Shown here: positions 53,195-61,864 of the stretch, piece by piece | How positions within the stretch are numbered: the first letter of the stretch is position 1 | Layout: the number at the start of each line of letters is the position of its first letter | Assembly: GCA_946479505.1 (NCBI GenBank) | Contig: CAMLGC010000007.1 | Coordinates: 1-64,000, forward strand | DNA: 64,000 nt | Direction: 5' to 3' | Source of the DNA: an uncultured Sphingomonadaceae bacterium | GTDB lineage: Bacteria; Pseudomonadota; Alphaproteobacteria; Sphingomonadales; Sphingomonadaceae | The notes under the pieces: generated by a model | Told to the model about the DNA's origin: nothing | Database searches by the model: none | What the model saw: only the letters and a program-made list of their open reading frames with translations | Made by a program: the position numbers and the translations under genes

Positions 53195-54043
53195 ATGGCG
53201 CTTCGCCCCATCTGCGAACCGATCGAGTTGCCGCTCGGCGCGTCGGTACTCGTCGAACATGTCGAGCATCCCGCCGGCTCGCCCGAATTGGGCCGCCTGC
53301 TCCATTTCCACGACGTGAGCGAGCTGGTGCTGTTCGAAACGGTCGAGGGCGCGTTCCTCGCCGATGGCCGTCGACATCCGGTAAGCACGCGGACGATCGT
53401 GTTCGCGCCGTCGATGCGCCACCACGATTACGAACTCGCGCCGGGCGCCAAGAAGTGGACGCTCGTCCAGATCGATCCCTATATTGTCGAGCAACTCGCG
53501 CTGCAGCCGGCGCTTGCGCGGCTGACGCGGCCCTTCTGCGCCGGCGCCGATGCGCCGCTGTGGCAGCGAATGGAGACGCTCGCGCGCTGGCTGCACGACG
53601 CCGCCGCCATCGATCCGCACGATCCGGTGGTGACCCGGATTGTCGAGCTGTTGCTCGTCGCTGCGGCGTCGGCGCCGGAGGTGGAGAGCGCGGCCGCGGA
53701 CGACGACGCGGCGCATGTCGAGCGCCTGCTGCCCGCCGTCGAGCGGTTGAGGCTCGATCCGGCCGCGTCGGTGCCGCTCGATGACGCAGCGGCGATGTGC
53801 AACCTCTCGCCCGCGTATTTCTCGCGCCGGTTCAAGAGCGTGTTCGGAATGAACTTCAGCGATTATACCCGCGCCTATCGCCTGCACCTTGCGGCGCGGC
53901 GCATCCTGACGACGGGCGCTGCGGTCTCTGAAATCGCTTATGGGCTCGGCTTTTCGAGTCCGTCGCACTTCACCGCGCGCTTTCACGAGCGCTTCGGGAT
54001 GACACCGCGCGCCTATCGGCGGAGTGCCCGTCGCCGAGCATGA
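53195..54043 (+). CDS. AraC-family transcription regulator
   Basis: A 282-residue regulator with an N-terminal sensing domain (about residues 1-160, with HFHDVSELVLFE) and a C-terminal double helix-turn-helix (about 180-280; MCNLSPAYFSRRFKSVFGMNF and IAYGLGFSSPSHFTARFHERFGMTP). It is divergent from the sugar transporter gene (gap 87 nt) and convergent with the esterase gene, so the transporter and the PhyH operon are its likely targets. Ligand unknown. Confidence 0.9.
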   Translation: MALRPICEPIELPLGASVLVEHVEHPAGSPELGRLLHFHDVSELVLFETVEGAFLADGRRHPVSTRTIVFAPSMRHHDYELAPGAKKWTLVQIDPYIVEQLALQPALARLTRPFCAGADAPLWQRMETLARWLHDAAAIDPHDPVVTRIVELLLVAAASAPEVESAAADDDAAHVERLLPAVERLRLDPAASVPLDDAAAMCNLSPAYFSRRFKSVFGMNFSDYTRAYRLHLAARRILTTGAAVSEIAYGLGFSSPSHFTARFHERFGMTPRAYRRSARRRA

Positions 54044-54050
54044 CGCGCGC

Positions 54051-54983
54051 TCAGCGGTTGCCGAGCAGGAAGGCGACCGGCTGATCGAGCCGCGCGCGCC
54101 ACGATTGTTCGTTGTGCGCGGCGCCGGGAAAGACCTTGCTCATCCAGTCGCGCCCCCGCGTCCAGCCACGCGCCGCGACCGCCGCATCGACTTGCTCCTG
54201 GAGCGGCGCATACAGCCGGTCGAGCGTCTGGTCGCCATGATCGAACCAGAGCCGGTGGGTGCCGGGCGCGGGCAGTGCATCGCGAACATAGCCGGCGAAT
54301 GCCGCCCCGATCGCCTCGACATCGGACTGAGGCAGCATCTCGCCGTCGGGCGGCAGGAACAGTGCCCAATGCGACGACAGGCACCCCGCCGCGCCGAACA
54401 CGTCGGGATATTCGGCGAGCGCGTAGAGCGAGATCAGCCCGCCCATGCTCGACCCCATGATAGCGGTGCTCTCCGGCCCGCGCGCGACGTTGTAGCGGGC
54501 GTCGATATACGGCTTGAGCTCGGTGACGATGAAACGGAGATACGCGTCGGAAAGGGGAGGGCCCTGGTAGAGCGCCTCGACGCGCTCGCGCTGATCGTCG
54601 GGCAATCGCGCGAACACCTTGGCGGGCATGTATTCGCGCAGCCGCTTGGGCGTGTTCCAGATCCCGACGACGATCGTGCGTCGCGCCTTGCCCTCGGCCA
54701 TGAGCCGCGTGAGCGTTTCGTCCACCCCCCATTCGTGGCCGCCATAAGCGCCGCGGTCGCGAAAGAGGTTCTGCCCGTCATGCATGTAGAGCACGGCATA
54801 GGGCGCCCCTTGGGGGTCATAGTCCGCCGGAAGCCACACGGTCACGTTGCGCGCATCGACATAGTGCGAGGGAAAGCCGGTGAACTGATCGAGTCGCCCC
54901 GGATCGGCCGGCGATTGCGCCAGCGCGGGGCTGCAAACCAACGTCAGGAGCGCGGCAAGCACGAGAGCAATTCGGGACAGCAT
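54051..54983 (-). CDS. Secreted esterase (enterochelin-esterase/acetylxylan-esterase-like)
   Basis: A 310-residue exported alpha/beta hydrolase with a signal peptide (residues 1-22, cut after ALA). It has the nucleophile elbow GSSMGG, YMHDGQNLFRD (typical of the putative esterase family), LWFDHGDQT and a C-terminal AAHNEQSW with the likely catalytic His. The family includes acetylxylan, feruloyl and siderophore esterases. Given the glycosidase neighbours, deacylation of a sugar is more likely than siderophore hydrolysis. Convergent with the AraC gene, with a 7-base gap, and divergent from the LacI gene. Confidence 0.88.
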   Translation of the reverse strand: MLSRIALVLAALLTLVCSPALAQSPADPGRLDQFTGFPSHYVDARNVTVWLPADYDPQGAPYAVLYMHDGQNLFRDRGAYGGHEWGVDETLTRLMAEGKARRTIVVGIWNTPKRLREYMPAKVFARLPDDQRERVEALYQGPPLSDAYLRFIVTELKPYIDARYNVARGPESTAIMGSSMGGLISLYALAEYPDVFGAAGCLSSHWALFLPPDGEMLPQSDVEAIGAAFAGYVRDALPAPGTHRLWFDHGDQTLDRLYAPLQEQVDAAVAARGWTRGRDWMSKVFPGAAHNEQSWRARLDQPVAFLLGNR

Positions 54984-55047
54984 GACAGTGACTCCTGGGG
55001 AGAATCGGCTAAAGAGAGGCTATGAAAGAATTTGCAGAGGACCGTTG

Positions 55048-56064
55048 GTGACCGGAGGAGGCGTTACGCGACTCGAGGATCTGGCGCGAATCGCCGGGGT
55101 GTCGATTGCCACGGTCAGCCGAGCGCTCAACGACAGCAGCCTGGTCAACACCGAAACCAAACGCCACGTCTGGAAGCTCGCGCGCGAGCACGGCTATCGC
55201 TTCCGTCGACATATGCCGTCGGGGCCGATCGGAGCCGAGGCGACGATCGCGGTCGTGATGACGCGCCCGCAGGGGCGCGCCGATCAGTTGACCGATCCCT
55301 TCATCCTCGAACTGGTGGGCGGAATCGGCGACGCGGCACGCGAGCGCGGCTGTGATTTTCTGGTAAGCCATGTCGAGCCTTCCACGTACCAGGACCTTTC
55401 CGCGCTGATGGCCACCAACCGCGCGGACGGCATTATTTTTCTGGGACAGAGCTCGCTGGTCACCGAATTCAACCAGCTCGCAATGGAGGAAAGCCGATTC
55501 GTCGTCTGGGGCGCGGCGTTTCCGGACCAGCGCTATTGCTCGGTCGGCAGTGACAATCTGCGCGGCGGAAGGCGCGCAACCGCGCATCTCGCCCGGCTCG
55601 GGCGGCGGCGGATCGCCTTCCTTGGCGACATTGAGGCGCCCGAGGTCGTCCAGCGCTATCAGGGCTACGTTCAGGCGCTCGAGGAAGCGGGTCTGCCGCT
55701 CGATCCCGCGCTCGTCGTGCCCGCGCATTTCGAGGTCGAGTCCGCCGAGGCGGCGATCGATGCGCTGATCGCACGACGCGTCGAGGTCGACGGCATCGTC
55801 GCGGCGTCGGACATGATCGCGCTGGGCGCGATCCGATCGCTGCTTCGCGCCGGACGCGCTGTGCCCGGAGACGTATCGGTCATCGGCTATGACGACGTCC
55901 AGTTCGCGCGCTACAGCCACCCGGCGCTCACCACGATCGCGCAGGACACTGCCAAGGCGGGGCGGCTGCTCGTCTCGAAGCTGCTGAGCTCGGGCGGAGA
56001 CGAGGATATCCCATCGGAACGCGTGCCGACCGACCTGATCGTCCGCGAATCGTGCGGCGGCTGA
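55048..56064 (+). CDS. LacI-family transcription repressor
   Basis: A 338-residue repressor. The N-terminal helix-turn-helix and hinge are VTRLEDLARIAGVSIATVSR, ending ALNDSSLVN, followed by a periplasmic-binding-type sensor domain (VMTRPQGRADQLTDPFILEL, GYDDVQFARYSHPALTTI). The GTG at 55048 is preferred: GAGGA lies 7-11 bases upstream and the HTH begins soon after. The frame is also open to an ATG at 54982, which overlaps the divergent esterase start. It is convergent with the alpha-glucosidase, whose promoter region contains a matching operator-like palindrome. Confidence 0.92.
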   Translation: MTGGGVTRLEDLARIAGVSIATVSRALNDSSLVNTETKRHVWKLAREHGYRFRRHMPSGPIGAEATIAVVMTRPQGRADQLTDPFILELVGGIGDAARERGCDFLVSHVEPSTYQDLSALMATNRADGIIFLGQSSLVTEFNQLAMEESRFVVWGAAFPDQRYCSVGSDNLRGGRRATAHLARLGRRRIAFLGDIEAPEVVQRYQGYVQALEEAGLPLDPALVVPAHFEVESAEAAIDALIARRVEVDGIVAASDMIALGAIRSLLRAGRAVPGDVSVIGYDDVQFARYSHPALTTIAQDTAKAGRLLVSKLLSSGGDEDIPSERVPTDLIVRESCGG

Positions 56065-56074
56065 CGCCGCCGCA

Positions 56075-57727
56075 TCACACCCGCGCGACGTAGCCGGCGA
56101 GCGCGGGAAGCAATGCCGGGGCGGCCGTATTCGCCCAGGCATCCTCCGTCGCCTCGATCACGCGCCAAGCTCCCTCCGGCGGTGCCCAGTCGCAGGCCGC
56201 GTGTCCGAGATTGAAGACGCACAGCAACCGCTCGCCACCGCCCTCACGCATGAAAGCAAGGACGGGCTCGGGCGCTTCGAGAAAGGTCAGTGTGCCGGAT
56301 CTGAACGCCGCATGCGCCTGGCGCAGGGCGATCATCCGGCGTGCAAAGGTCAATGTGGACGCGGGATCCCCTTCCTGGCGATCGACCGAAAGCTCGTCAT
56401 GTAGCGGATCCAGCGGGAGCCAGAGCTCGCCGGGTGCGGCAATCTCGGAGAAACCGGCGTGCGCCGCGCCGCGCGTCCAGGGCATCGGCGTGCGCGCGCC
56501 GTCGCGCCCCAAGGTCGCCGGCCAGTTGACGATCGCATCGGGATCCTGAAGCTTCTCGAACGGGACGTTCGCCGTTGGCAGCCCGAGCTCCTCGCCCTGA
56601 TAGACAAAGGCGTTTCCGCGCAAGCTCATCAGCAGCATCAGCGTCATCCGAGCGAGCCGCTTGGCGTCGCGGTTTTGCGCCCAGCGGCTGATGTGGCGGG
56701 GCGCATCATGGTTCGAAAAGGCCCAGCTCGGCCACCCCTCACCTTTGTCGCCCGACCATCTCCCAAGTGCCTGCCGCACCGTCGCGGGCTCAAGCGCATC
56801 GGCATAGAGGAATGTGAAACCGTAGGCGGTGTGGAGCAACGCGTCGCCGACGGTGAACGCCTTCATTTCGCGCTCCGCCTCGGGTCCACCGATCTCGGCA
56901 ACGGTGAAGCGCGCGTCGTAGCGGTCGAGCAAGGCGCGCAGCCGGCCGAGAAATTTGGGGATGTCGGCATGCGACTGGTTGTAGACGTGCTGTTGATAGT
57001 CGAACGAGCGCGTGCGTGGGCCGTCGTCGATCGCGGGCGGGTTGTCGCGCAGCTCGGGGTCGTGCATCGCGAAGTTGATGGCGTCCAGGCGGAAGCCGTC
57101 GACTCCCCGATCCAACCAAAAGCGCGCGACATCGAGCAGCGCATCCTGCACCGCCGGATTGTGGACGTTGAGGTCGGGCTGGCTGCCCAGGAAGTTGTGC
57201 AAATAATACTGGCCGCGGCGCGGGTCGAAGGCCCACGCGCTGCCGCCGAATACCGACTGCCAATTGTTGGGCGGGGCGCCGTCGGGGCGGGGGTCCACCC
57301 AGACGTACCAATCGGCTTTTGGATTGGTGCGGTTGCTGCGGCTCTCGGCGAACCAGCCATGCTGGTCCGAGGTATGCGAATAGACCTGATCGATCACGAC
57401 CCTGAGGCCGAGCGCATGTGCGCGAGCGACCAGCGCATCGAAATCGGAAAGGGTCCCGAAGATCGGATCGACATCACGATAATCGGCGACGTCGTAGCCG
57501 AAATCCTTCATCGGTGAGGTGAAGAATGGCGACAGCCAGATCGCGTCAACCCCCAATGAAGCCACATGATCGAGGCGCGCGGTAATTCCCGGAAGGTCGC
57601 CGATCCCGTCGCCGTTCGAATCAGCAAAGCTGCGCGGATAGATCTGATAGATCACCGCGCCCTTCCACCACGGCACGGTGTCAGCCTGCGGATTCACGCC
57701 CGGTTTGAGTTGCTCGAGAATCTGCAC
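56075..57727 (-). CDS. GH13 alpha-glucosidase / oligo-glucosidase (GH13_23-like)
   Basis: A 550-residue cytoplasmic GH13 enzyme. The catalytic set is Asp215 (DGFRLDAI), Glu278 (VAEIGG) and Asp341 (FSNHDAPR). Region I reads DQVYSHTS (113-120) rather than DLVxNHTS; DQVxSHTS is found in the Xanthomonas/sphingomonad alpha-glucosidase branch, some members of which transfer alpha-glucose to acceptors. No signal peptide, so it acts on imported oligosaccharides. The GTG at 57727 has an AGGAGGGG ribosome-binding site. It is divergent from the TonB receptor across a regulated-looking gap, and convergent with the lacI gene. Confidence 0.92.
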   Translation of the reverse strand: MQILEQLKPGVNPQADTVPWWKGAVIYQIYPRSFADSNGDGIGDLPGITARLDHVASLGVDAIWLSPFFTSPMKDFGYDVADYRDVDPIFGTLSDFDALVARAHALGLRVVIDQVYSHTSDQHGWFAESRSNRTNPKADWYVWVDPRPDGAPPNNWQSVFGGSAWAFDPRRGQYYLHNFLGSQPDLNVHNPAVQDALLDVARFWLDRGVDGFRLDAINFAMHDPELRDNPPAIDDGPRTRSFDYQQHVYNQSHADIPKFLGRLRALLDRYDARFTVAEIGGPEAEREMKAFTVGDALLHTAYGFTFLYADALEPATVRQALGRWSGDKGEGWPSWAFSNHDAPRHISRWAQNRDAKRLARMTLMLLMSLRGNAFVYQGEELGLPTANVPFEKLQDPDAIVNWPATLGRDGARTPMPWTRGAAHAGFSEIAAPGELWLPLDPLHDELSVDRQEGDPASTLTFARRMIALRQAHAAFRSGTLTFLEAPEPVLAFMREGGGERLLCVFNLGHAACDWAPPEGAWRVIEATEDAWANTAAPALLPALAGYVARV

Positions 57728-57815
57728 GTCCCCTCCTGATCGCTTGGCGCCACGACACGGCGGACGGAGGCTTGCAGCCGCCGTCTTGCGTTCTCCTAGC
57801 CGATTCGCCGTAATT

Positions 57816-57829
57816 TGCAAACATTTACA
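57816..57829. promoter_or_regulatory. LacI-family operator-like palindrome
   Basis: TGCAAACATTTACA is a 14-base imperfect palindrome close to the LacI/CcpA consensus TGNAANCGNTNNCA, deviating at the central CG (here CA). It lies 89 nt upstream of the alpha-glucosidase start, next to a lacI-type gene and in the promoter region shared with the TonB receptor. Confidence 0.55.
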
Positions 57830-57874
57830 TACGGAAAAGCGACCGGGCAGCGTATGGTGCAATTGGGAATAAGA

Positions 57875-57889
57875 CCGTTTAGTGAACGG
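57875..57889. promoter_or_regulatory. Second inverted repeat in the same control region
   Basis: CCGTTTAGTGAACGG, 15 bases with six of seven arm pairs matching. It could be a second operator, since LacI-family repressors often bind two sites, or the site of another regulator. Its centre is 60 nt from the centre of the 57816 site. Confidence 0.4.
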
Positions 57890-58095
57890 AAAAACATAGA
57901 AAAATACGTGCGTATGGGGGGTGGCGATTCGCTCGGAAATTCTCCGACTGCGACCGCTGAGAATTAGCGCTTGTAAAATATGCGATAGTTTTGCAATCTT
58001 TTGCGGTCGCCGCTGGCGCTCGCGCATACAATCGCGCGAGCGCCAGCAGGCGGAAGGGCCAGCGCATCCGACGCCGGTACGAAGGAGGGGAGAAC

Positions 58096-60984
58096 ATGGT
58101 GAGATCACATCGCTCGGCGCGGAGCGCCCTGATGCTGGGGAGCGCGGGCATCGCGCTGCTTCTGGGCATGGGCGCGAGCCCGGCCTTCGCGCAGGTCGCG
58201 GACGAGCAAAATTCGAATCAGGCGGGCGCGCAGCCCGCCGGCGACTCATCTGAAGATCCCACCGACAAGCCCGCTGCGCCGCAGGAGGACGAAACCGGCG
58301 GCGACATCGTCGTTCAAGGCTTCCGCGCCAGCGTCCTCGATTCGATCCAGGCCAAGCGCGACGCGCCGATCATCGTCGACGTGGTTTCGGCCGAGGATAT
58401 TGCCGGTCTGCCGGACGCCTCTATCGCCGACGCGATCGCGCGGCTGCCGGGCGTCACCTCGCAGCGCGGCGGCGGTCAGGCAAGCGCGATCAACATCCGC
58501 GGCCTCAACCAGGACCTGGTGTCGGCAACGCTCAACGGCCGCGAACAGGTCGCGACCAGCGGCCTGCGCACGATCGAGTTCGATCAATATCCCTCCGAGC
58601 TGCTGTATCAGGCCGCGGTCTACAAATCGCCGATGGCCTCGCAGATCGAGGGCGGCATCGCCGGCAAGGTCGAGCTCAAGACGGCGCGACCGCTCGATTC
58701 GTCAGAAGATTTCTCAGCCTCGCTCAACGTCCGCGGCAGCTACAACGATCGGGCGCACCAGCAGCCCGATGCAGACGAATTCGGCTATCGCGTCTCGGGC
58801 GCGGTTCAGGCCAAGCTGCTTCACGACACGCTGGGCATCGCGCTCGGCTACGCACGCCTCGTCCAGCCTAATGTCGCAACGCGCTTCAACGGCTATGATT
58901 ACGTGCTGACGGGCAATGCCGGCGGCGGCAATCCGACCGATCTCAACGGCAATGGCGTCCAGGACGCGATCAGCTACGGCATGGAGGTCAACCAATTCGG
59001 CGGCACCGAGACGCGCGACGGTGCGCTGGGCGTCATTCAGTTCGAGCCGAGTCCGAGCACACGCCTCCTCATCGACGGCTATTGGTCGCGCTTCACCTCG
59101 GACGTGCGCCGCCGCGGCGTGCGCTTCGCGGGCGAGCAGAACGGCAACACGGCGACGGGCACGCTCACCGATCCGGTACTGTCGGGGGATGCGATCACCG
59201 GAGGCCACTGGCAGAGCGGTAACGGCGTCGATTTCGAATCGGTCAACCAGGACGAGAGCGACCGCGACCGGCTCTATACGATCGGCGGAAACTTCCAGCA
59301 GGATTTCGGCGACAATCTGACGCTGAGCCTCGACGCGAGCTATTCGACCGCGAACAGCTATTTCTACAATTCGGGCATCAACGTGAACACGTATTTGCCC
59401 GACGGGAGTGGCGGCTATGTCCGCGCGAATACCGTGCCGGGCGCACTCCAGCTCGATTATGTGCTGCACGGGCTCGATTTGCCCGACATCAACTTCAACT
59501 ATGATTTCACGGATCCCGAGCTCAATCGCTTCCAAGGCTTCTACATCGTTCCGCAGGAAGACAATGACCAGATGTGGGCCTATGCGGGCGATCTGACCTG
59601 GCGGGTGGATGGAGGTTTCATCAAGTCGCTCCAGGCGGGCGGGCGCTATTCGACCCGGCGTGCCGACCGCGTCGTCACGACCTTCAACGCGTTCGGCATT
59701 GCTGCGCCCGTCGCGCTGCCTGACGGTTCGTATGAGCTCGCCGGCTTCGAGGGCGACTATGCCGATCACGGCTTTCCCGATTTTCTCTCGGTCGATATCG
59801 ACGCGGTGCTCGATCAGTTCGTCGGGCCCGATCGCGAGGCGCGGCAGGATTATCCTTTCCTCGGCTTCACCTACGATCAGAGCTTCACGATCCGCGAGAA
59901 GGTGTGGGCGGGCTACGGCCAGCTCAATTTCGACACGATCGCGGGCGGGCTGAACTTCTCGGGCAATATCGGCGTCCGCGTGGTACATACCGACCAGAGC
60001 TCGACCTCTTCGCTGACCGACCCGACCTCGGCCACCGGTGAGCGATACGTTTCGACGTTCGGCGACAAATACTGGACGATTCTGCCGTCGGCGAACTTCA
60101 TCCTCGACCTGTCACGGCAGGATCGGTTGCGGATGAGTGTCTCGCGGCAGATGTCGCGCGCGCGCTTCTTCGATTTGCGCAACTCGATCACGTTCGGGCT
60201 CACGGATATCGGTGGCGGCGTCTATCAGCCGCGCGGCGGCGGCGGCAATCCGACGTTGCGGCCTTATCTCGCGAAGCAGTTCGACTTCGATTATGAACAT
60301 TATTTCGGCTCGACCGGGTTGTTTCAGGTCGGCGTGTTCTACAAATGGCTCGAAAGCTTCGTCACAGGCGGTACGATCTACGATTTCGATTTCCGCGCGG
60401 CCGGGCTCACCTATCCGCCGCTGCCCACCGATGCACCGCCGGGGGCCACCGCGCTCGACATCGGCCAGCTCAGCGCACCAATCAATGGCGACGGCGGCGA
60501 TGTTTACGGCATCGAGGCGCAGTTCACGAAAACCTTCCCGTCGCTTCCCGCACCATTCGATGGCCTCGGCGTAATCCTCAATTACGCCTATACGGAGAGC
60601 AGTCTCCAGGTGAAAAGCCCGGCCTCCGGTCAGGTTTTCACGCTGCCGCTGATCGGGCTGTCCAAACACGTCTTCAACCCAACGGTTTTCTACGAGAAGA
60701 ACGGTTTTTCGGGTCGCGTGGGGGTTCGGTATCGCTCCGGCTATGTCGCCTCGCATTTCGGCTTCGGCGAGCAGATCACAGGCAATGCGCCCGAGACCGT
60801 GGTTGACGCACAGCTCTCCTACGCATTCCAGAAGAGCAGCGCGCTCGACGGGGTGACGCTTTACCTCCAGGGCAACAACCTCACCGACGCGCCGACGCGT
60901 GCCTATTTCGGGCAGCACGCGCAGACTAACCTGCTCCAGCAGTTCGGACGCGTCTTCTATGCAGGTGCGACGATCAAGTTCTGA
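58096..60984 (+). CDS. TonB-dependent outer-membrane receptor, probably for oligosaccharides
   Basis: A 962-residue receptor. A signal peptide (residues 1-32, cut after AFA) precedes an acidic/Gln-rich linker and a plug domain containing DIVVQGFRASVLDSI, DIAGLPDASIADAIARLPGV and INIRGLNQDLV, then a beta-barrel of about 700 residues closing with AGATIKF. The plug signature belongs to the Caulobacter/sphingomonad carbohydrate receptor family. With divergent alpha-glucosidase and a LacI repressor nearby, maltooligosaccharides or another alpha-glucoside are the likely ligand. The ATG at 58096 has an AAGGAGGGG ribosome-binding site; the upstream in-frame ATG does not start with a signal peptide. 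Confidence 0.95.
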   Translation: MVRSHRSARSALMLGSAGIALLLGMGASPAFAQVADEQNSNQAGAQPAGDSSEDPTDKPAAPQEDETGGDIVVQGFRASVLDSIQAKRDAPIIVDVVSAEDIAGLPDASIADAIARLPGVTSQRGGGQASAINIRGLNQDLVSATLNGREQVATSGLRTIEFDQYPSELLYQAAVYKSPMASQIEGGIAGKVELKTARPLDSSEDFSASLNVRGSYNDRAHQQPDADEFGYRVSGAVQAKLLHDTLGIALGYARLVQPNVATRFNGYDYVLTGNAGGGNPTDLNGNGVQDAISYGMEVNQFGGTETRDGALGVIQFEPSPSTRLLIDGYWSRFTSDVRRRGVRFAGEQNGNTATGTLTDPVLSGDAITGGHWQSGNGVDFESVNQDESDRDRLYTIGGNFQQDFGDNLTLSLDASYSTANSYFYNSGINVNTYLPDGSGGYVRANTVPGALQLDYVLHGLDLPDINFNYDFTDPELNRFQGFYIVPQEDNDQMWAYAGDLTWRVDGGFIKSLQAGGRYSTRRADRVVTTFNAFGIAAPVALPDGSYELAGFEGDYADHGFPDFLSVDIDAVLDQFVGPDREARQDYPFLGFTYDQSFTIREKVWAGYGQLNFDTIAGGLNFSGNIGVRVVHTDQSSTSSLTDPTSATGERYVSTFGDKYWTILPSANFILDLSRQDRLRMSVSRQMSRARFFDLRNSITFGLTDIGGGVYQPRGGGGNPTLRPYLAKQFDFDYEHYFGSTGLFQVGVFYKWLESFVTGGTIYDFDFRAAGLTYPPLPTDAPPGATALDIGQLSAPINGDGGDVYGIEAQFTKTFPSLPAPFDGLGVILNYAYTESSLQVKSPASGQVFTLPLIGLSKHVFNPTVFYEKNGFSGRVGVRYRSGYVASHFGFGEQITGNAPETVVDAQLSYAFQKSSALDGVTLYLQGNNLTDAPTRAYFGQHAQTNLLQQFGRVFYAGATIKF

Positions 60985-60997
60985 AGCCTTCCCCCTC

Positions 60998-61025
60998 GGC
61001 CGCCGCCTCCCCCATGGCGGCGGCC
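60998..61025 (+). terminator. Strong hairpin after the TonB receptor gene
   Basis: A ten-base perfect GC stem, GGCCGCCGCC (60998-61007) with GGCGGCGGCC (61016-61025), and an eight-base loop lie 13 nt after the receptor stop; GCCTTGTT follows. It probably ends or reduces transcription before the next genes. Confidence 0.55.
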
Positions 61026-61105
61026 GCCTTGTTCGGGTCGGGTTCAGCGCAACATGCGAAGAAGGATCGCATCAAAGGGAAGCGCGACGCAGCGGGAGAG
61101 AAAAC

Positions 61106-61864
61106 GTGAATCGGTTCGACGGATTGGAGAGGCTCGATCGCCGCGCGCTGATGCGGCACGCGCTGCTTTTGGTCGGCGGCGCGGCCGTGCCGTTCCCGCG
61201 AACGGCCTTCGCTGAGAAGGGTGCCTCCTGGTTCGAGCCGGCGCAACTCGACGTGGTGGCGGCCTATGCCGACACGCTGATCCCCGAGACCGGCACGCCC
61301 GGCGCGATCGGCGCGGGCGTGCCGCGCGCGATCGATGCGATGATGCGCGACTGGGCGTCGGACAAGACCCGGGCCGAGTTCGCCTCGGTGCTCGAGGCGC
61401 TCGACGCCGCCGCACGCAAGGCGGACGGGCAGGGGCTCGCCGCGTTGGCGCCCGAACGTCGAAAGGCAGTGGTCGTCGCCTTCGACGCTGCGCAGATTGC
61501 GGCGCAGGAAGCCGCGGCTGCGCCCGAGCACCGCGCCGAGGAGGCGAAGGCGGTGCCCTCGGGTGGGAAGCCCGAGGCCACCGATGCCGATCGGATCGCT
61601 TCGGGCAAGGCGCTCGATCAACAGGAAAAGAGCTCGGCGGGCGCTCGGCTCACTGAAGGGCCGCCGGCAAAGAAAACCGATGCCCCGGCCGCCGACCCGG
61701 TGGCGACGCTTGCCGGGCCATATATCAGGCTCAAGGATCTCGTGCTTACCACCTATTATCTCTCCGAACCCGGCGCGACGCAGGAGCTGCGATACGAGCT
61801 CATCCCCGGCGTATGGGAAGCCTCGATGCCATTGGACGAAGACCGGAGGGCATGGGCGGTATGA
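61106..61864 (+). CDS. Gluconate 2-dehydrogenase subunit 3 family protein with a long insert
   Basis: A 252-residue small subunit of a membrane or periplasmic GMC dehydrogenase. It begins GTG at 61106 (GGGAGAG upstream), with a Tat-type signal (DRRALMRHALLLVGGAAV, Arg12-Arg13). The family core is split: FEPAQLDVVAAYADTLIPET near residues 43-62 and YIRLKDLVLTTYYLSEPGATQ (about 206-226), separated by a charged Ala/Glu/Lys/Pro-rich stretch of about 70 residues (131-203) with no resemblance to the family. The GMC gene follows directly (ATGA overlap). Tat export of this subunit would carry the partner enzyme along. Confidence 0.85.
   Translation: MNRFDGLERLDRRALMRHALLLVGGAAVPFPRTAFAEKGASWFEPAQLDVVAAYADTLIPETGTPGAIGAGVPRAIDAMMRDWASDKTRAEFASVLEALDAAARKADGQGLAALAPERRKAVVVAFDAAQIAAQEAAAAPEHRAEEAKAVPSGGKPEATDADRIASGKALDQQEKSSAGARLTEGPPAKKTDAPAADPVATLAGPYIRLKDLVLTTYYLSEPGATQELRYELIPGVWEASMPLDEDRRAWAV

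Larger units (their letters stand above)
57728..58095. promoter_or_regulatory. Divergent control region of alpha-glucosidase and TonB receptor
   Basis: About 370 nt, AT-richer than its surroundings, holding two divergent promoters. Besides the sites listed separately, it contains TTGTAA at 57971-57976 and TTGCAA at 57991-57996, TGTAAAA and TTTTGCA forming a one-mismatch inverted pair (57972-57978 and 57989-57995), and a repeated ACGGAAAA (57831-57838 and 57886-57893). I see no small gene. Confidence 0.5.

Noticed and set aside
54051..54983. Esterase as a siderophore (enterochelin) esterase
   Set aside because: The nearest genes concern carbohydrates and no siderophore synthesis or ferric-receptor genes are in view.
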